From Streptomonospora salina (lineage in GTDB: Bacteria; Actinomycetota; Actinomycetes; Streptosporangiales; Streptosporangiaceae): 64,000 nt of DNA. Positions 40,778-48,123 of this stretch are shown here, in pieces. Within the stretch, counting starts at the first letter, position 1. Every line of letters starts with the position of its first letter. The position numbers and the translations under genes were made by a program. The notes under the pieces are model-generated. The model searched no databases, had not been told where the DNA came from, and saw only the letters and a list, made by a program, of their open reading frames with translations. The stretch is from assembly GCF_014204715.1 (NCBI RefSeq), contig NZ_JACHLY010000001.1, positions 496,001 through 560,000 of the forward strand, written 5' to 3'.

Positions 40778-42751
40778 TCATCCGTCGCCGAAGAGGCGGA
40801 TGTTGGGCGGCTCGGTCCCTGTGGGCGGGACCTTCTCCGACTTCAGCGCGAACGACATGATGTCGGTGAACACGGGTGCGGCGGCCTCTCCTCCGTAGTA
40901 CTCGTCCTGGGGGTCGTGCAGCACCACCTGCACCACCAGCTCGGGGTCGTCGGCGGGCGCGAAACCGACGAACATCGCGGTGTGTCCGTCGGTGTAGGTG
41001 CCGGTCTCGGGGTCGACCCGGTTGGCCGTGCCGGTCTTGCCGGCGACGCGGTAGTTGGGGATCCGGGCCGACTCGGCGGTGCCGTGCTCGCCGGTGACGG
41101 CCTCCAGCATCCGGGTGAGCTCCGCGGCGGTGTCGGCGCTGACGACCCGCTCGCGCGAGGGCTCCTCCGACGCCTGGAACCCGCCGTCCTCCCCGACGGT
41201 CCCGGCGAGGAGGGTGGGCTCGACCCGGACGCCGCCGTTGGCGACGGTGGCGTAGACGCTGGCCATCTGGGCGGCGTTGACCGAGAGCCCCTGCCCGAAG
41301 GAGATGGAGGGCAGCTGGGTGCCCCACCACTCGTCGGGGGCGGCGAGGATGCCGGCGTTCTCGCCCGGCAGGTCGAGCCCGGTGGGCGCGCCGAAACCGA
41401 ACTCGCGCAGGTAGCCGTGGAGCCGGTCGGCGCCCAGCTGCTGGCCGACCTTGATGGTGCCGACGTTGCTGGACTGGGCGAGGATGCCGTTCAGGGTCAG
41501 CTTCTGGGTCTCGTGGAAGTGGTCGTCCTTGAACCTGCGGTCGTGGATCTGCACCGAATAGGGGACCGTATAGACGCGCTCGGGCGTGGTCAGGCCGTCC
41601 TCCAAGGCACCGGCCAGGGTGATGACCTTGTTGGTGCTTCCGGGCTCGAACGCGTCGGCCACAGCGCCGTTGGCGCGGTCCTCGGCGGAATAGTCGCCGT
41701 AGTCGGACTGGTCGTAGGTGGGGTAGTCGGCCATGGCCAGTACCTCGCCGTCGGGGCGCATGACGATCGCGCTGCCGCCGGCGGCGTCGAGCTCCTCGGC
41801 GCGCTCGGCCAGCGCCTGGCCGGCGTGCCACTGGATGTCGCGGTCCAGGGTCAGGCGGACGTCCTTGCCGGGCACCGGCTCTTGGGCCAGGCCCTCGGCC
41901 ATGGGGATCTGCACGCCCGGAGCGCCCATTTCGACCTGCTGCTTGCCGGGCTCGCCGGCCAGGGTTCCGTCCATGACGCCTTCGAGCCCTTCGAGGCCGT
42001 GGCCGTCGGTCCCGGTGAAGCCGACGAGGTCGGCGGCACCGGTCTCGTCGGGGTAGACGCGCTTGTAGTCGTCCAGCGCGCCGACGCCGCTGAGTCCGAG
42101 CTCCTCCAGGGCTTCCCAGTCGTCGGGAGCGACCTTCTCGGCGACGACCTCGTAACGGCCGGGTTCGGCGTCGACCTTGCGTGCGACCCCGGCGCGGTCC
42201 AGATCGAAGCGCGCGGTGAGCTCGTCGATGACGCGCTCGCGTTCGTCGTCGCGTACGGCCACGGGGTCGACGAAGACGGTGCGCGCCTCGACGGAGAGGG
42301 CGAGGGGGTCGCCGGAGGCGTCGGTGATGTCGCCGCGCGTGGTGGGGATGTCGACGGTTTCCAGGCGCAGGTTCTCGGCCTTGGCTGCGTACTCGGGGGC
42401 GTCGATGACCTGGATCTGGACCAGGCGGCCCGCGAAGACCAGCAGGATCACGCCCATGAGGATGCCGGCGGCGTGGATCCGGCGCCGGGGGTTCCCCCGT
42501 TTGACGGGGCGGCGCGGCGGGTTCGGCCGTCCTCTCCCGCCGCCGGCGCGTCCTCCCCCGCCGGAGCCCGGGCGCCGGGGCGGCGGGCCCGAGCGCGGAC
42601 GCCGGGGCGGCGGGGTCTCGCGGGTCGGGCGGCGGCCCTCGCCGCCGCGCGGCCGGGCCTGGCGGTCGCGCGGAGCGGGTCCGCGGCCGGAGCGCGAGGA
42701 GGTTCCGGGGCGGCGCGGGTCGCGGGAGCGGCCGTCGCGGGACGCACTCAT
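40778..42751 (-). CDS. ftsI: FtsI/PBP-type septal transpeptidase with basic N-terminal tail
   Basis: Class B penicillin-binding protein that cross-links septal peptidoglycan as FtsW's partner. In the 657-residue product an N-terminal cytoplasmic tail of about 90 residues, rich in Arg, Pro and Gly, precedes one membrane helix (AAGILMGVILLVFAGRLVQI, about 94-113). The dimerisation domain contains VDIPTTRGDITDASGDPLAL. The transpeptidase domain has the three motifs: FEPGSTNKVITLAG (SxxK), ILAQSSNVGTIKVG (SxN) and VAGKTGTANRVD (KTG). All catalytic residues are intact. It follows ftsL by 61 bp and precedes murE. Confidence 0.95.
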   Translation of the reverse strand: MSASRDGRSRDPRRPGTSSRSGRGPAPRDRQARPRGGEGRRPTRETPPPRRPRSGPPPRRPGSGGGGRAGGGRGRPNPPRRPVKRGNPRRRIHAAGILMGVILLVFAGRLVQIQVIDAPEYAAKAENLRLETVDIPTTRGDITDASGDPLALSVEARTVFVDPVAVRDDERERVIDELTARFDLDRAGVARKVDAEPGRYEVVAEKVAPDDWEALEELGLSGVGALDDYKRVYPDETGAADLVGFTGTDGHGLEGLEGVMDGTLAGEPGKQQVEMGAPGVQIPMAEGLAQEPVPGKDVRLTLDRDIQWHAGQALAERAEELDAAGGSAIVMRPDGEVLAMADYPTYDQSDYGDYSAEDRANGAVADAFEPGSTNKVITLAGALEDGLTTPERVYTVPYSVQIHDRRFKDDHFHETQKLTLNGILAQSSNVGTIKVGQQLGADRLHGYLREFGFGAPTGLDLPGENAGILAAPDEWWGTQLPSISFGQGLSVNAAQMASVYATVANGGVRVEPTLLAGTVGEDGGFQASEEPSRERVVSADTAAELTRMLEAVTGEHGTAESARIPNYRVAGKTGTANRVDPETGTYTDGHTAMFVGFAPADDPELVVQVVLHDPQDEYYGGEAAAPVFTDIMSFALKSEKVPPTGTEPPNIRLFGDG

Positions 42752-42812
42752 CTGCGCCCTCCGCGGCCCGCTTCCGCCGGGCGGCGGCGCGCGGGCCGGC
42801 TGCGGCGCGCCC

Positions 42813-43298
42813 TCATCGCGACCCCGCGTCGGGCTGGGGGCCGGTGCCGGGCAGGCCGGAGGGGGATCCGCCGCCGTCGCCGGTGACGCGCCGCTCGTCC
42901 AGATCGAGGAACAGCGGGGCCTCGCCGGGCTCCATGCCCATCTCCCCGGCTTCGTCGGCGATGCGCTCGGAGGATTCCAGGCGGACGACGTCCTCGCGCA
43001 GCGCTTCCTCCTGGTGGGACAGTTTCTCGTTGCCCTGCTGAAGCTCGGAGATGGTGAAGGAGTCGGCCACCAGCACGGTGCGCAGCGCCAGCAGGCTGAT
43101 CAGCGCGCCGCCGAGCAGGCCCAGCACCAGCAGGACGAAGGGCATGCGCGGGGCGCGCGCTGCGGGCCGCGGCGCGGATGCCGTTCCCCGGCGGCGCGCG
43201 GGCGCGGGCGCGGTGCGCGGCGGCGCGGCCTTGCGCGCCGGAGGTGCTTTGGTGGCCGCGCGTGTGCGCCGGGCGCTCTCCTCGGTGGCGCTGCTCAT
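42813..43298 (-). CDS. ftsL: FtsL-like septum formation protein
   Basis: Small bitopic divisome protein that activates FtsW-FtsI. The 161-residue product has a basic, Pro/Ala-rich cytoplasmic tail (about residues 1-50, with RAATKAPPARKAAPPRTAPA), one transmembrane helix (MPFVLLVLGLLGGALISLLA, about 52-71) and a periplasmic-side coiled coil (ISELQQGNEKLSHQEEALRE, residues about 82-101). Identification rests on this layout and on position between rsmH and ftsI, since FtsL sequences diverge strongly. The ATG at 43298 has GGGAGGACC ahead, deciding against a Met nine codons earlier. Confidence 0.88.
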   Translation of the reverse strand: MSSATEESARRTRAATKAPPARKAAPPRTAPAPARRRGTASAPRPAARAPRMPFVLLVLGLLGGALISLLALRTVLVADSFTISELQQGNEKLSHQEEALREDVVRLESSERIADEAGEMGMEPGEAPLFLDLDERRVTGDGGGSPSGLPGTGPQPDAGSR

Positions 43299-43365
43299 CG
43301 TGGTCCTCCCCGCTGTGTCTCCCACTGGGTGCGCGGCCGGCCGGCGGGTGCCGTCCGGCGCGCGT

Positions 43366-44340
43366 TCATGGCCGGCGGATTCGTTCGGCGGCCCGCAGCC
43401 GCGCCGAGGCCGCCCGCGGATTCGCGTCGTTCTCGTCGTCTGCGGGGGATTCGGCGCCCCGGGTCAGCAACCGCAGCTGCGGGCTGTGCTCGGGGAGCGG
43501 GACCGGGAGGCCGGGTGGCGTGGTGTCGGTGGCCAGTCCTTGGAGGGTGCGCTTGGTGATGCGGTCCTCCAGCGAGTGGTAGGACAGCACGGCGATCCGC
43601 CCGCCGACGGCGATGCGCTCCAGTGCGGCCGGCAGCGCGCGGGCGAGGATGTCGAGCTCGGCGTTGACTTCGATGCGCAGCGCCTGGAAGGTGCGCTTGG
43701 CGGGGTTGCCGCCGGTGCGCCGTGTGGCGGCGGGGATCGCGTCGCGGACGAGGTCGGCGAGTGCGCGTGTGGAGTCGAGCGGTTCGGCCGCGCGGCGGCG
43801 CGCGACGGCTTTGGCGATGCGGCCGGCGAAGCGCTCCTCGCCGTACTCGCGCAGGATGCGGGTCAACTCGGCGACGGAGTAGGTGTTGACGACGTCGGCG
43901 GCGGTGCTGCCCCGGGTGCGGTCCATGCGCATGTCCAAGGGGGCGTCCTGGGAGTAGGCGAAGCCGCGCTGGGATTCGTCGAGCTGGGGCGAGGAGACAC
44001 CGAGGTCGAGCAGGACGGCCTGGACCTCGGTGCGGCCGAGGACGTCGAGGACGTCGCCGATGTCGTCGTATTCGGCGTGGACGAGGTCGACGCGGTCGCC
44101 GAACGGAGCGAGGCGGCTGCGGCTGCGTTCCAGCGCGGTGGTGTCGCGGTCCACGCCGACGAGATGCAGGCGGGGGTGCGCCCCCAGCAGGGCGGCGGCG
44201 TGCCCGCCCAGGCCGAGGGTGCCGTCGACGACCACGGATCCGGGCTCGTGCAGCGCCGGTGACAGCAGGCCGACGATGCGGTCGAGCATGACCGGCGTAT
44301 GGCCGGGTCCGGACTCGTCGCCGATGTCCGCCATGAGCAC
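43366..44340 (-). CDS. rsmH: 16S rRNA (cytosine1402-N4)-methyltransferase RsmH
   Basis: Methylates C1402 of 16S rRNA, fine-tuning the P site. The 324-residue product shows [20 protein letters not shown], the SAM-binding [80 protein letters not shown] and [17 protein letters not shown]: the full MraW/RsmH set. The GTG at 44340 with GAGGGGG ahead, or the ATG two codons on, serves as start. It lies 429 bp after mraZ, an unusually wide gap for this pair, and 67 bp before ftsL. Confidence 0.95.
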   Translation of the reverse strand: MLMADIGDESGPGHTPVMLDRIVGLLSPALHEPGSVVVDGTLGLGGHAAALLGAHPRLHLVGVDRDTTALERSRSRLAPFGDRVDLVHAEYDDIGDVLDVLGRTEVQAVLLDLGVSSPQLDESQRGFAYSQDAPLDMRMDRTRGSTAADVVNTYSVAELTRILREYGEERFAGRIAKAVARRRAAEPLDSTRALADLVRDAIPAATRRTGGNPAKRTFQALRIEVNAELDILARALPAALERIAVGGRIAVLSYHSLEDRITKRTLQGLATDTTPPGLPVPLPEHSPQLRLLTRGAESPADDENDANPRAASARLRAAERIRRP

Positions 44341-44769
44341 AGTGCCCCCTCTTCACTGACCGCCCGGGACCGCCGCGTGCGGCCGGCCGGCCGCGGTCTC
44401 CCCCTGGGTGCCGCGAACGACCGGGGCCTCCCCTGTGCGGGTGCCGCCGCGCTCCCCTGCGGCGCACCTGCGTGCGGGGGCGACCCGTTCACGTTCGGTG
44501 CCGTCGTCTCCTGGCTGCCCGGCCGTTTCGCCGATCCCAGCCGTGCTTGCCGTGCCGTGTATGCGGCCTGTGCCGTGTCCGCAGCCCGGACCGGCCTCCA
44601 GGCGCGGGTCCCGCTTACCGCGCTGGGGCGGCCGCCACCTGGCGCCGGGGAAGATGCGTCAGCTGGCTGCGGGCCGCGCCTGAAGACCGACGTCCGGACA
44701 AGGCTTGGTCGGCGTGGCTCACGGACCGGTACTGCCGGGTGTCGAAGCCGGCGCCGCGGTCGCGCGAAG
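44341..44769. other. 429-bp gap between mraZ and rsmH
   Basis: I see no gene with a good start or family match on either strand. The gap could hold an internal promoter for rsmH-ftsL-ftsI or a long untranslated region. I could not find a clear hexamer pair; a lone minus-strand TTGTCC near 44700 is a weak candidate -35. Confidence 0.45.
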
Positions 44770-45201
44770 TCACAGCACCCCCGGCAACACCTCCTCCGAC
44801 AGATCCGCGAACGCCTGCTCCTGTTCGGCTTCGTAGCGGGCCCACGCCTGGGAGTCCCAGATCTCCAGGCGTGTGTTGGCCCCGATGACGACGCAGTCGC
44901 GCTCCAGGCCGGCATAGGCGCGCAAGCCGGCCGGAACCGTGATGCGTCCCTGTTTGTCGGGGACCTCGTCGGAGGCGCTGGCGAAGAACACCCGGCTGTA
45001 GTCGCGGACCGCCTTGGCGGTGACCGGCGCCGAGCGGAGGGCCTCGGTGATCCGCTGGAACTCCTCCACCGGAAATACGTAGAGGCAGTGCTCCTGTCCC
45101 TTCGTGATCACCAGTCCCCCCGACAGTTCGTCGCGGTACTTCGCCGGAAGGAACAGGCGTCCCTTCTCGTCGAGGCGCGGCTCGTGGGTCCCGAGAAACA
45201 A
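44770..45201 (-). CDS. mraZ: MraZ, dcw cluster regulator
   Basis: AbrB-like DNA-binding protein that represses its own promoter and the dcw cluster. The 143-residue product has two tandem domains: [20 protein letters not shown] at the start and a second [20 protein letters not shown] near residues 79-98, each with the DxKGR or DKQGR-type loop used for DNA contact. I start at a TTG at 45201, preceded 4 nt away by GGGAGGTGG; this gives the family N-terminus MFLGTH exactly. Four GTGG boxes at 10-bp spacing overlap its promoter, in line with autoregulation. Confidence 0.95.
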   Translation of the reverse strand: MFLGTHEPRLDEKGRLFLPAKYRDELSGGLVITKGQEHCLYVFPVEEFQRITEALRSAPVTAKAVRDYSRVFFASASDEVPDKQGRITVPAGLRAYAGLERDCVVIGANTRLEIWDSQAWARYEAEQEQAFADLSEEVLPGVL

Positions 45202-45241
45202 GGCCCACCTCCCAAGCCCCCAAGCAGAGCAGTCTCCTGCT

Positions 45242-45281
45242 CCACGCTGCACCACTGTACTCCACTCTTCCCCACGGTCAA
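45242..45281 (-). promoter_or_regulatory. mraZ promoter overlapped by four MraZ boxes
   Basis: Minus-strand TTGACC (45281-45276), 16-nt spacer and TACAGT (45259-45254) form a promoter about 50-80 bp upstream of mraZ. GTGG occurs at exactly 10-bp intervals: 45275-45272, 45265-45262, 45255-45252 and 45245-45242. This matches the known MraZ site type of TGGG/GTGG repeats with a 10-bp period, covering spacer, -10 and start. Confidence 0.8.
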
Positions 45282-45469
45282 CAGTTTCAATCGCCGCTGC
45301 GCCACACATAAGCGAGAGAAGACGCAGGTCAGGGATGGTGGAGCGCGGTGGAGCGGCGACCGGCGCCCCCGCCGCGGCTCCACCGCGCACCCCCGGCGCC
45401 ACCGCCCGCCGCGGCGGGCGTGTGGTACAGGGCGCACCGGATGCGCGCTCCCGGTTTCCGGGTTTTGGT

Positions 45470-45497
45470 TTGCTTTCGCCGACTTTGGCTCTAGCCT
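45470..45497 (+). promoter_or_regulatory. Candidate promoter of the moxR operon
   Basis: TTGCTT (45470-45475), 16-nt spacer, TAGCCT (45492-45497), 38 bp before the moxR GTG. The 333-bp region 45202-45534 therefore holds divergent promoters for dcw and the moxR operon; between them only GC-rich, non-coding sequence is seen. Confidence 0.5.
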
Positions 45498-45534
45498 CGG
45501 TTCCATCGGCTCCGGCTCCTGGGAGAGGGGACAC

Positions 45535-46527
45535 GTGTCACTGGGCACGCGGCAGAACACACAGGGGGACGGGCTCCCCGAGGGCGACGGCGGCGTCATC
45601 ACCGCGGCGGAGCGGATCCGCGAAGCCGTCGAGTCCGTGATCGAAGGCAAGCCCGACGTCGTGCGGATCGCGCTGACGGTCCTGCTGGCCGAAGGTCACT
45701 TACTCATCGAGGACATCCCGGGCGTGGGCAAGACGATGCTCGCCAAGGCCCTGGGGCGTGCGATCGACTGCTCGGTCCAGCGGGTGCAGTTCACTCCCGA
45801 CCTGCTGCCGGCCGACATCACCGGCGTCAGCGTCTACCACCAGGACCGCCGCGCGTTCGAGTTCAACCCCGGACCGGTCTTCGCCAACATCGTCCTGGGC
45901 GACGAGATCAACCGCGCCTCGCCCAAGACCCAGTCGGCGCTCCTGGAGTGCATGGAGGAGATGCAGGTCAGCGTCGACGGCGAGACCCGTCCGCTGGAGC
46001 GGCCGTTCATGGTGGTGGCCACGCAGAACCCCGCCGACATGGAAGGCACCTACCCCCTCCCCGAGGCGCAGCGCGACCGGTTCATGGCCCGCATCGCGGT
46101 GGGCTATCCCACGCCGCAGGCCGAACTGGACATGATCGACGCCCACAGCGCGGAGTCCCCCCTGGACACGCTGCGGTCGGCGGCCACGGCGGCCGACGTG
46201 CACGGCATGGTCGACCGCGTCAAAACCATCCACGTCGCCCCGGGCGTGCGGCGCTACGCCGTCGACCTGGTCACCGCCACGCGCACGTCCTCGGCGCTGC
46301 GGCTGGGCGCCTCGCCGCGGGCGACCATCCACCTGGTGCGGGCCGCGCGCGCCTATGCCGCACTGGAAGGGCGCCACTACGTGGTCCCCGACGATCTGCA
46401 GGCGCTGGCGGTACCGGTGCTGGCGCACCGGCTGCTGCCCAGCCCCGAGGCCCGTATGGAGCGGCGCGCCCCCGAGCAGATCGTCTCGGAGATCGTGGCC
46501 CGGCTGCCCATCCCCAATCCCCGCTGA
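45535..46527 (+). CDS. moxR: MoxR-family AAA+ ATPase
   Basis: AAA+ chaperone-like ATPase, which in this gene context acts with a DUF58 protein and a membrane transglutaminase, probably remodelling or activating them. The 330-residue product shows Walker [21 protein letters not shown] (about residues 58-77), Walker [21 protein letters not shown], sensor [20 protein letters not shown] and an arginine-finger region [16 protein letters not shown]. The GTG at 45535 follows GAGAGGGG. It heads a three-gene plus-strand operon divergent from mraZ. Precise clients are unknown for this subfamily. Confidence 0.94.
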   Translation: MSLGTRQNTQGDGLPEGDGGVITAAERIREAVESVIEGKPDVVRIALTVLLAEGHLLIEDIPGVGKTMLAKALGRAIDCSVQRVQFTPDLLPADITGVSVYHQDRRAFEFNPGPVFANIVLGDEINRASPKTQSALLECMEEMQVSVDGETRPLERPFMVVATQNPADMEGTYPLPEAQRDRFMARIAVGYPTPQAELDMIDAHSAESPLDTLRSAATAADVHGMVDRVKTIHVAPGVRRYAVDLVTATRTSSALRLGASPRATIHLVRAARAYAALEGRHYVVPDDLQALAVPVLAHRLLPSPEARMERRAPEQIVSEIVARLPIPNPR

Positions 46528-46675
46528 GTCCCCGCACGGCGGGCCCGCCGGCGGCGGGCCGGCCCGCGCGCGAGACCGAGGAAGGAGTTCCCCTGCTGCG
46601 CAAACACCGCATCACCACGCAGCGGGAGCCCGGGGCGGGTCTCCCGGCGACGGCCCCCGGACAGGCGGCTTCGCC

Positions 46676-48010
46676 ATGACGCCCGCCGGCACCCCGGAGC
46701 CGGCGGGCGCGGCTCCGCGGCGCCGCTCCGCGGAGCGGCGGAGGTCCGCCCACCGCGGCCCGAACGCCGGGGGGCGGCGCGAGGGTCCGGTGCCGTCCTT
46801 CACCGTCCGCGGCTGGGGCCTGCTCAGCGGCGGGGCGGCGCTGATCGCCAGCGGCCTGGTCATCGGCGAACACGACCTGGTGGGGTTCGGGGTCCTGGTC
46901 GCCGCGCTGCCGCTGCTGTCCGCCCTGGCGCTGTGGGGATCCCCCGGACGGGTCGTGCACAGCCGGGCCCTGCAGCCGCCGCGCACGTCGGCGGGCACCG
47001 ACGCCCGCGTGCTGCTCCGCGTCGCCAACGCCTCCACCGCGCTGCCGGTAGGCGGCCTGCGGGTGCAGGACCGGCTGCCCGTCCACCTGGGCGAGGCACC
47101 CGGTTTCAATGTGGGGTTCCTGGGTGCGCGCGCCGTGCGCGACCTGACCTACCGGGTGCGGCCCCAGGTGCGCGGCTCCTACCCCGTGGGGCCGCTGGTG
47201 GTGTCCGTCACCGATCCCTTGAACTGCCTGCAGCGCAGGCGTTCGCTCGGCGGGCCGGCGACGCTGCTGGCCACACCGCCGGTAGTCGCGCTGGCGCCCG
47301 TTCCGGTGCCGGGCGGCACCGCCGAGGACGGCGACAGCTCGGCGCGGACGCCGGCCGGAGGAACCGACAACGACCCGGTGCCGCGCGGCTACCGCCACGG
47401 CGACGACATGCGGCGGGTGCACTGGCGCAGCACGGCCCGCCACGGCGAACTGATGGTGCGCCGTGAAGAGCACCGGCTCAGCGACCGCAGCGCCGTGCTG
47501 GCCGACCTCCGCACACGCGCCCACGCCGGCGCCGGACCGGACTCTTCCCAGGAGGCCGCGGTCAGCGCGGCCGCCTCGGTAGCCCTGCACCTGATCGGGC
47601 GCGGCCACGAGATGCGGGTGCGCACCGACAGCGACGACGTGCCGGCCGCCAGCGGCCCCGACGTCCTCGACGCCCTCGCGGTGGCCCCCGCCTCGGGGAC
47701 GGTGAGCCTGGCCGGCGCCGCCGAACTGGTCGGCGACTCCCACGTCAGCGGACAGGGCCTGCTCGTGGCGGTGCTGGGAGCACTCACCGCCGGCGACCTC
47801 GACGCGCTCGCCCGGCTGCCGGGCGGCCGCCACTCCTGCGTGGCGCTGCTGTGCCGCCGTGCCGCCTGGCCCGACTCCGACTCCGTGCGCCGCACGTCGG
47901 CGTCCTTGGGCGAGGCGGGGTGGCTGGTCGCGGAGATCGGCTCGGTGTCGGACCTGCCCCACGCCTGGAACTCGGCCGTGCTCGCTCGTGCCGGTGCGGG
48001 CGACCGGTGA
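46676..48010 (+). CDS. DUF58 domain protein
   Basis: A 444-residue protein commonly encoded between MoxR and a transglutaminase-like membrane protein. A basic N-terminal tail is followed by two adjacent hydrophobic segments (about residues 47-88). The DUF58 motif is near 235-265: PRGYRHGDDMRRVHWRSTAR, followed by HGELMVRREEHRLS. A von Willebrand A-like region with DLRTRAHAGAG then runs to the end. The chosen ATG at 46676 has no obvious Shine-Dalgarno sequence; instead a 28-codon frame beginning with CTG after GAAGGAG ends in an ATGA overlap with it, so coupling may set its translation. Confidence 0.85.
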   Translation: MTPAGTPEPAGAAPRRRSAERRRSAHRGPNAGGRREGPVPSFTVRGWGLLSGGAALIASGLVIGEHDLVGFGVLVAALPLLSALALWGSPGRVVHSRALQPPRTSAGTDARVLLRVANASTALPVGGLRVQDRLPVHLGEAPGFNVGFLGARAVRDLTYRVRPQVRGSYPVGPLVVSVTDPLNCLQRRRSLGGPATLLATPPVVALAPVPVPGGTAEDGDSSARTPAGGTDNDPVPRGYRHGDDMRRVHWRSTARHGELMVRREEHRLSDRSAVLADLRTRAHAGAGPDSSQEAAVSAAASVALHLIGRGHEMRVRTDSDDVPAASGPDVLDALAVAPASGTVSLAGAAELVGDSHVSGQGLLVAVLGALTAGDLDALARLPGGRHSCVALLCRRAAWPDSDSVRRTSASLGEAGWLVAEIGSVSDLPHAWNSAVLARAGAGDR

Positions 48011-48123
48011 GGGGAACCCGCCCGATGCTGCCCGCCTCCCCGCCCCCGTCCACCGCGTCCTTCGGTTAGGAGGAACGGCGCACCCCGACGCCCGACGAGC
48101 GGCTCCGGGGCCGCCGGTACACG

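Noticed and set aside
44341-44769. A small gene or riboswitch in the mraZ-rsmH gap
   Set aside because: No frame with a ribosome site or family match, and no recognisable aptamer motif; recorded only as an unexplained gap.
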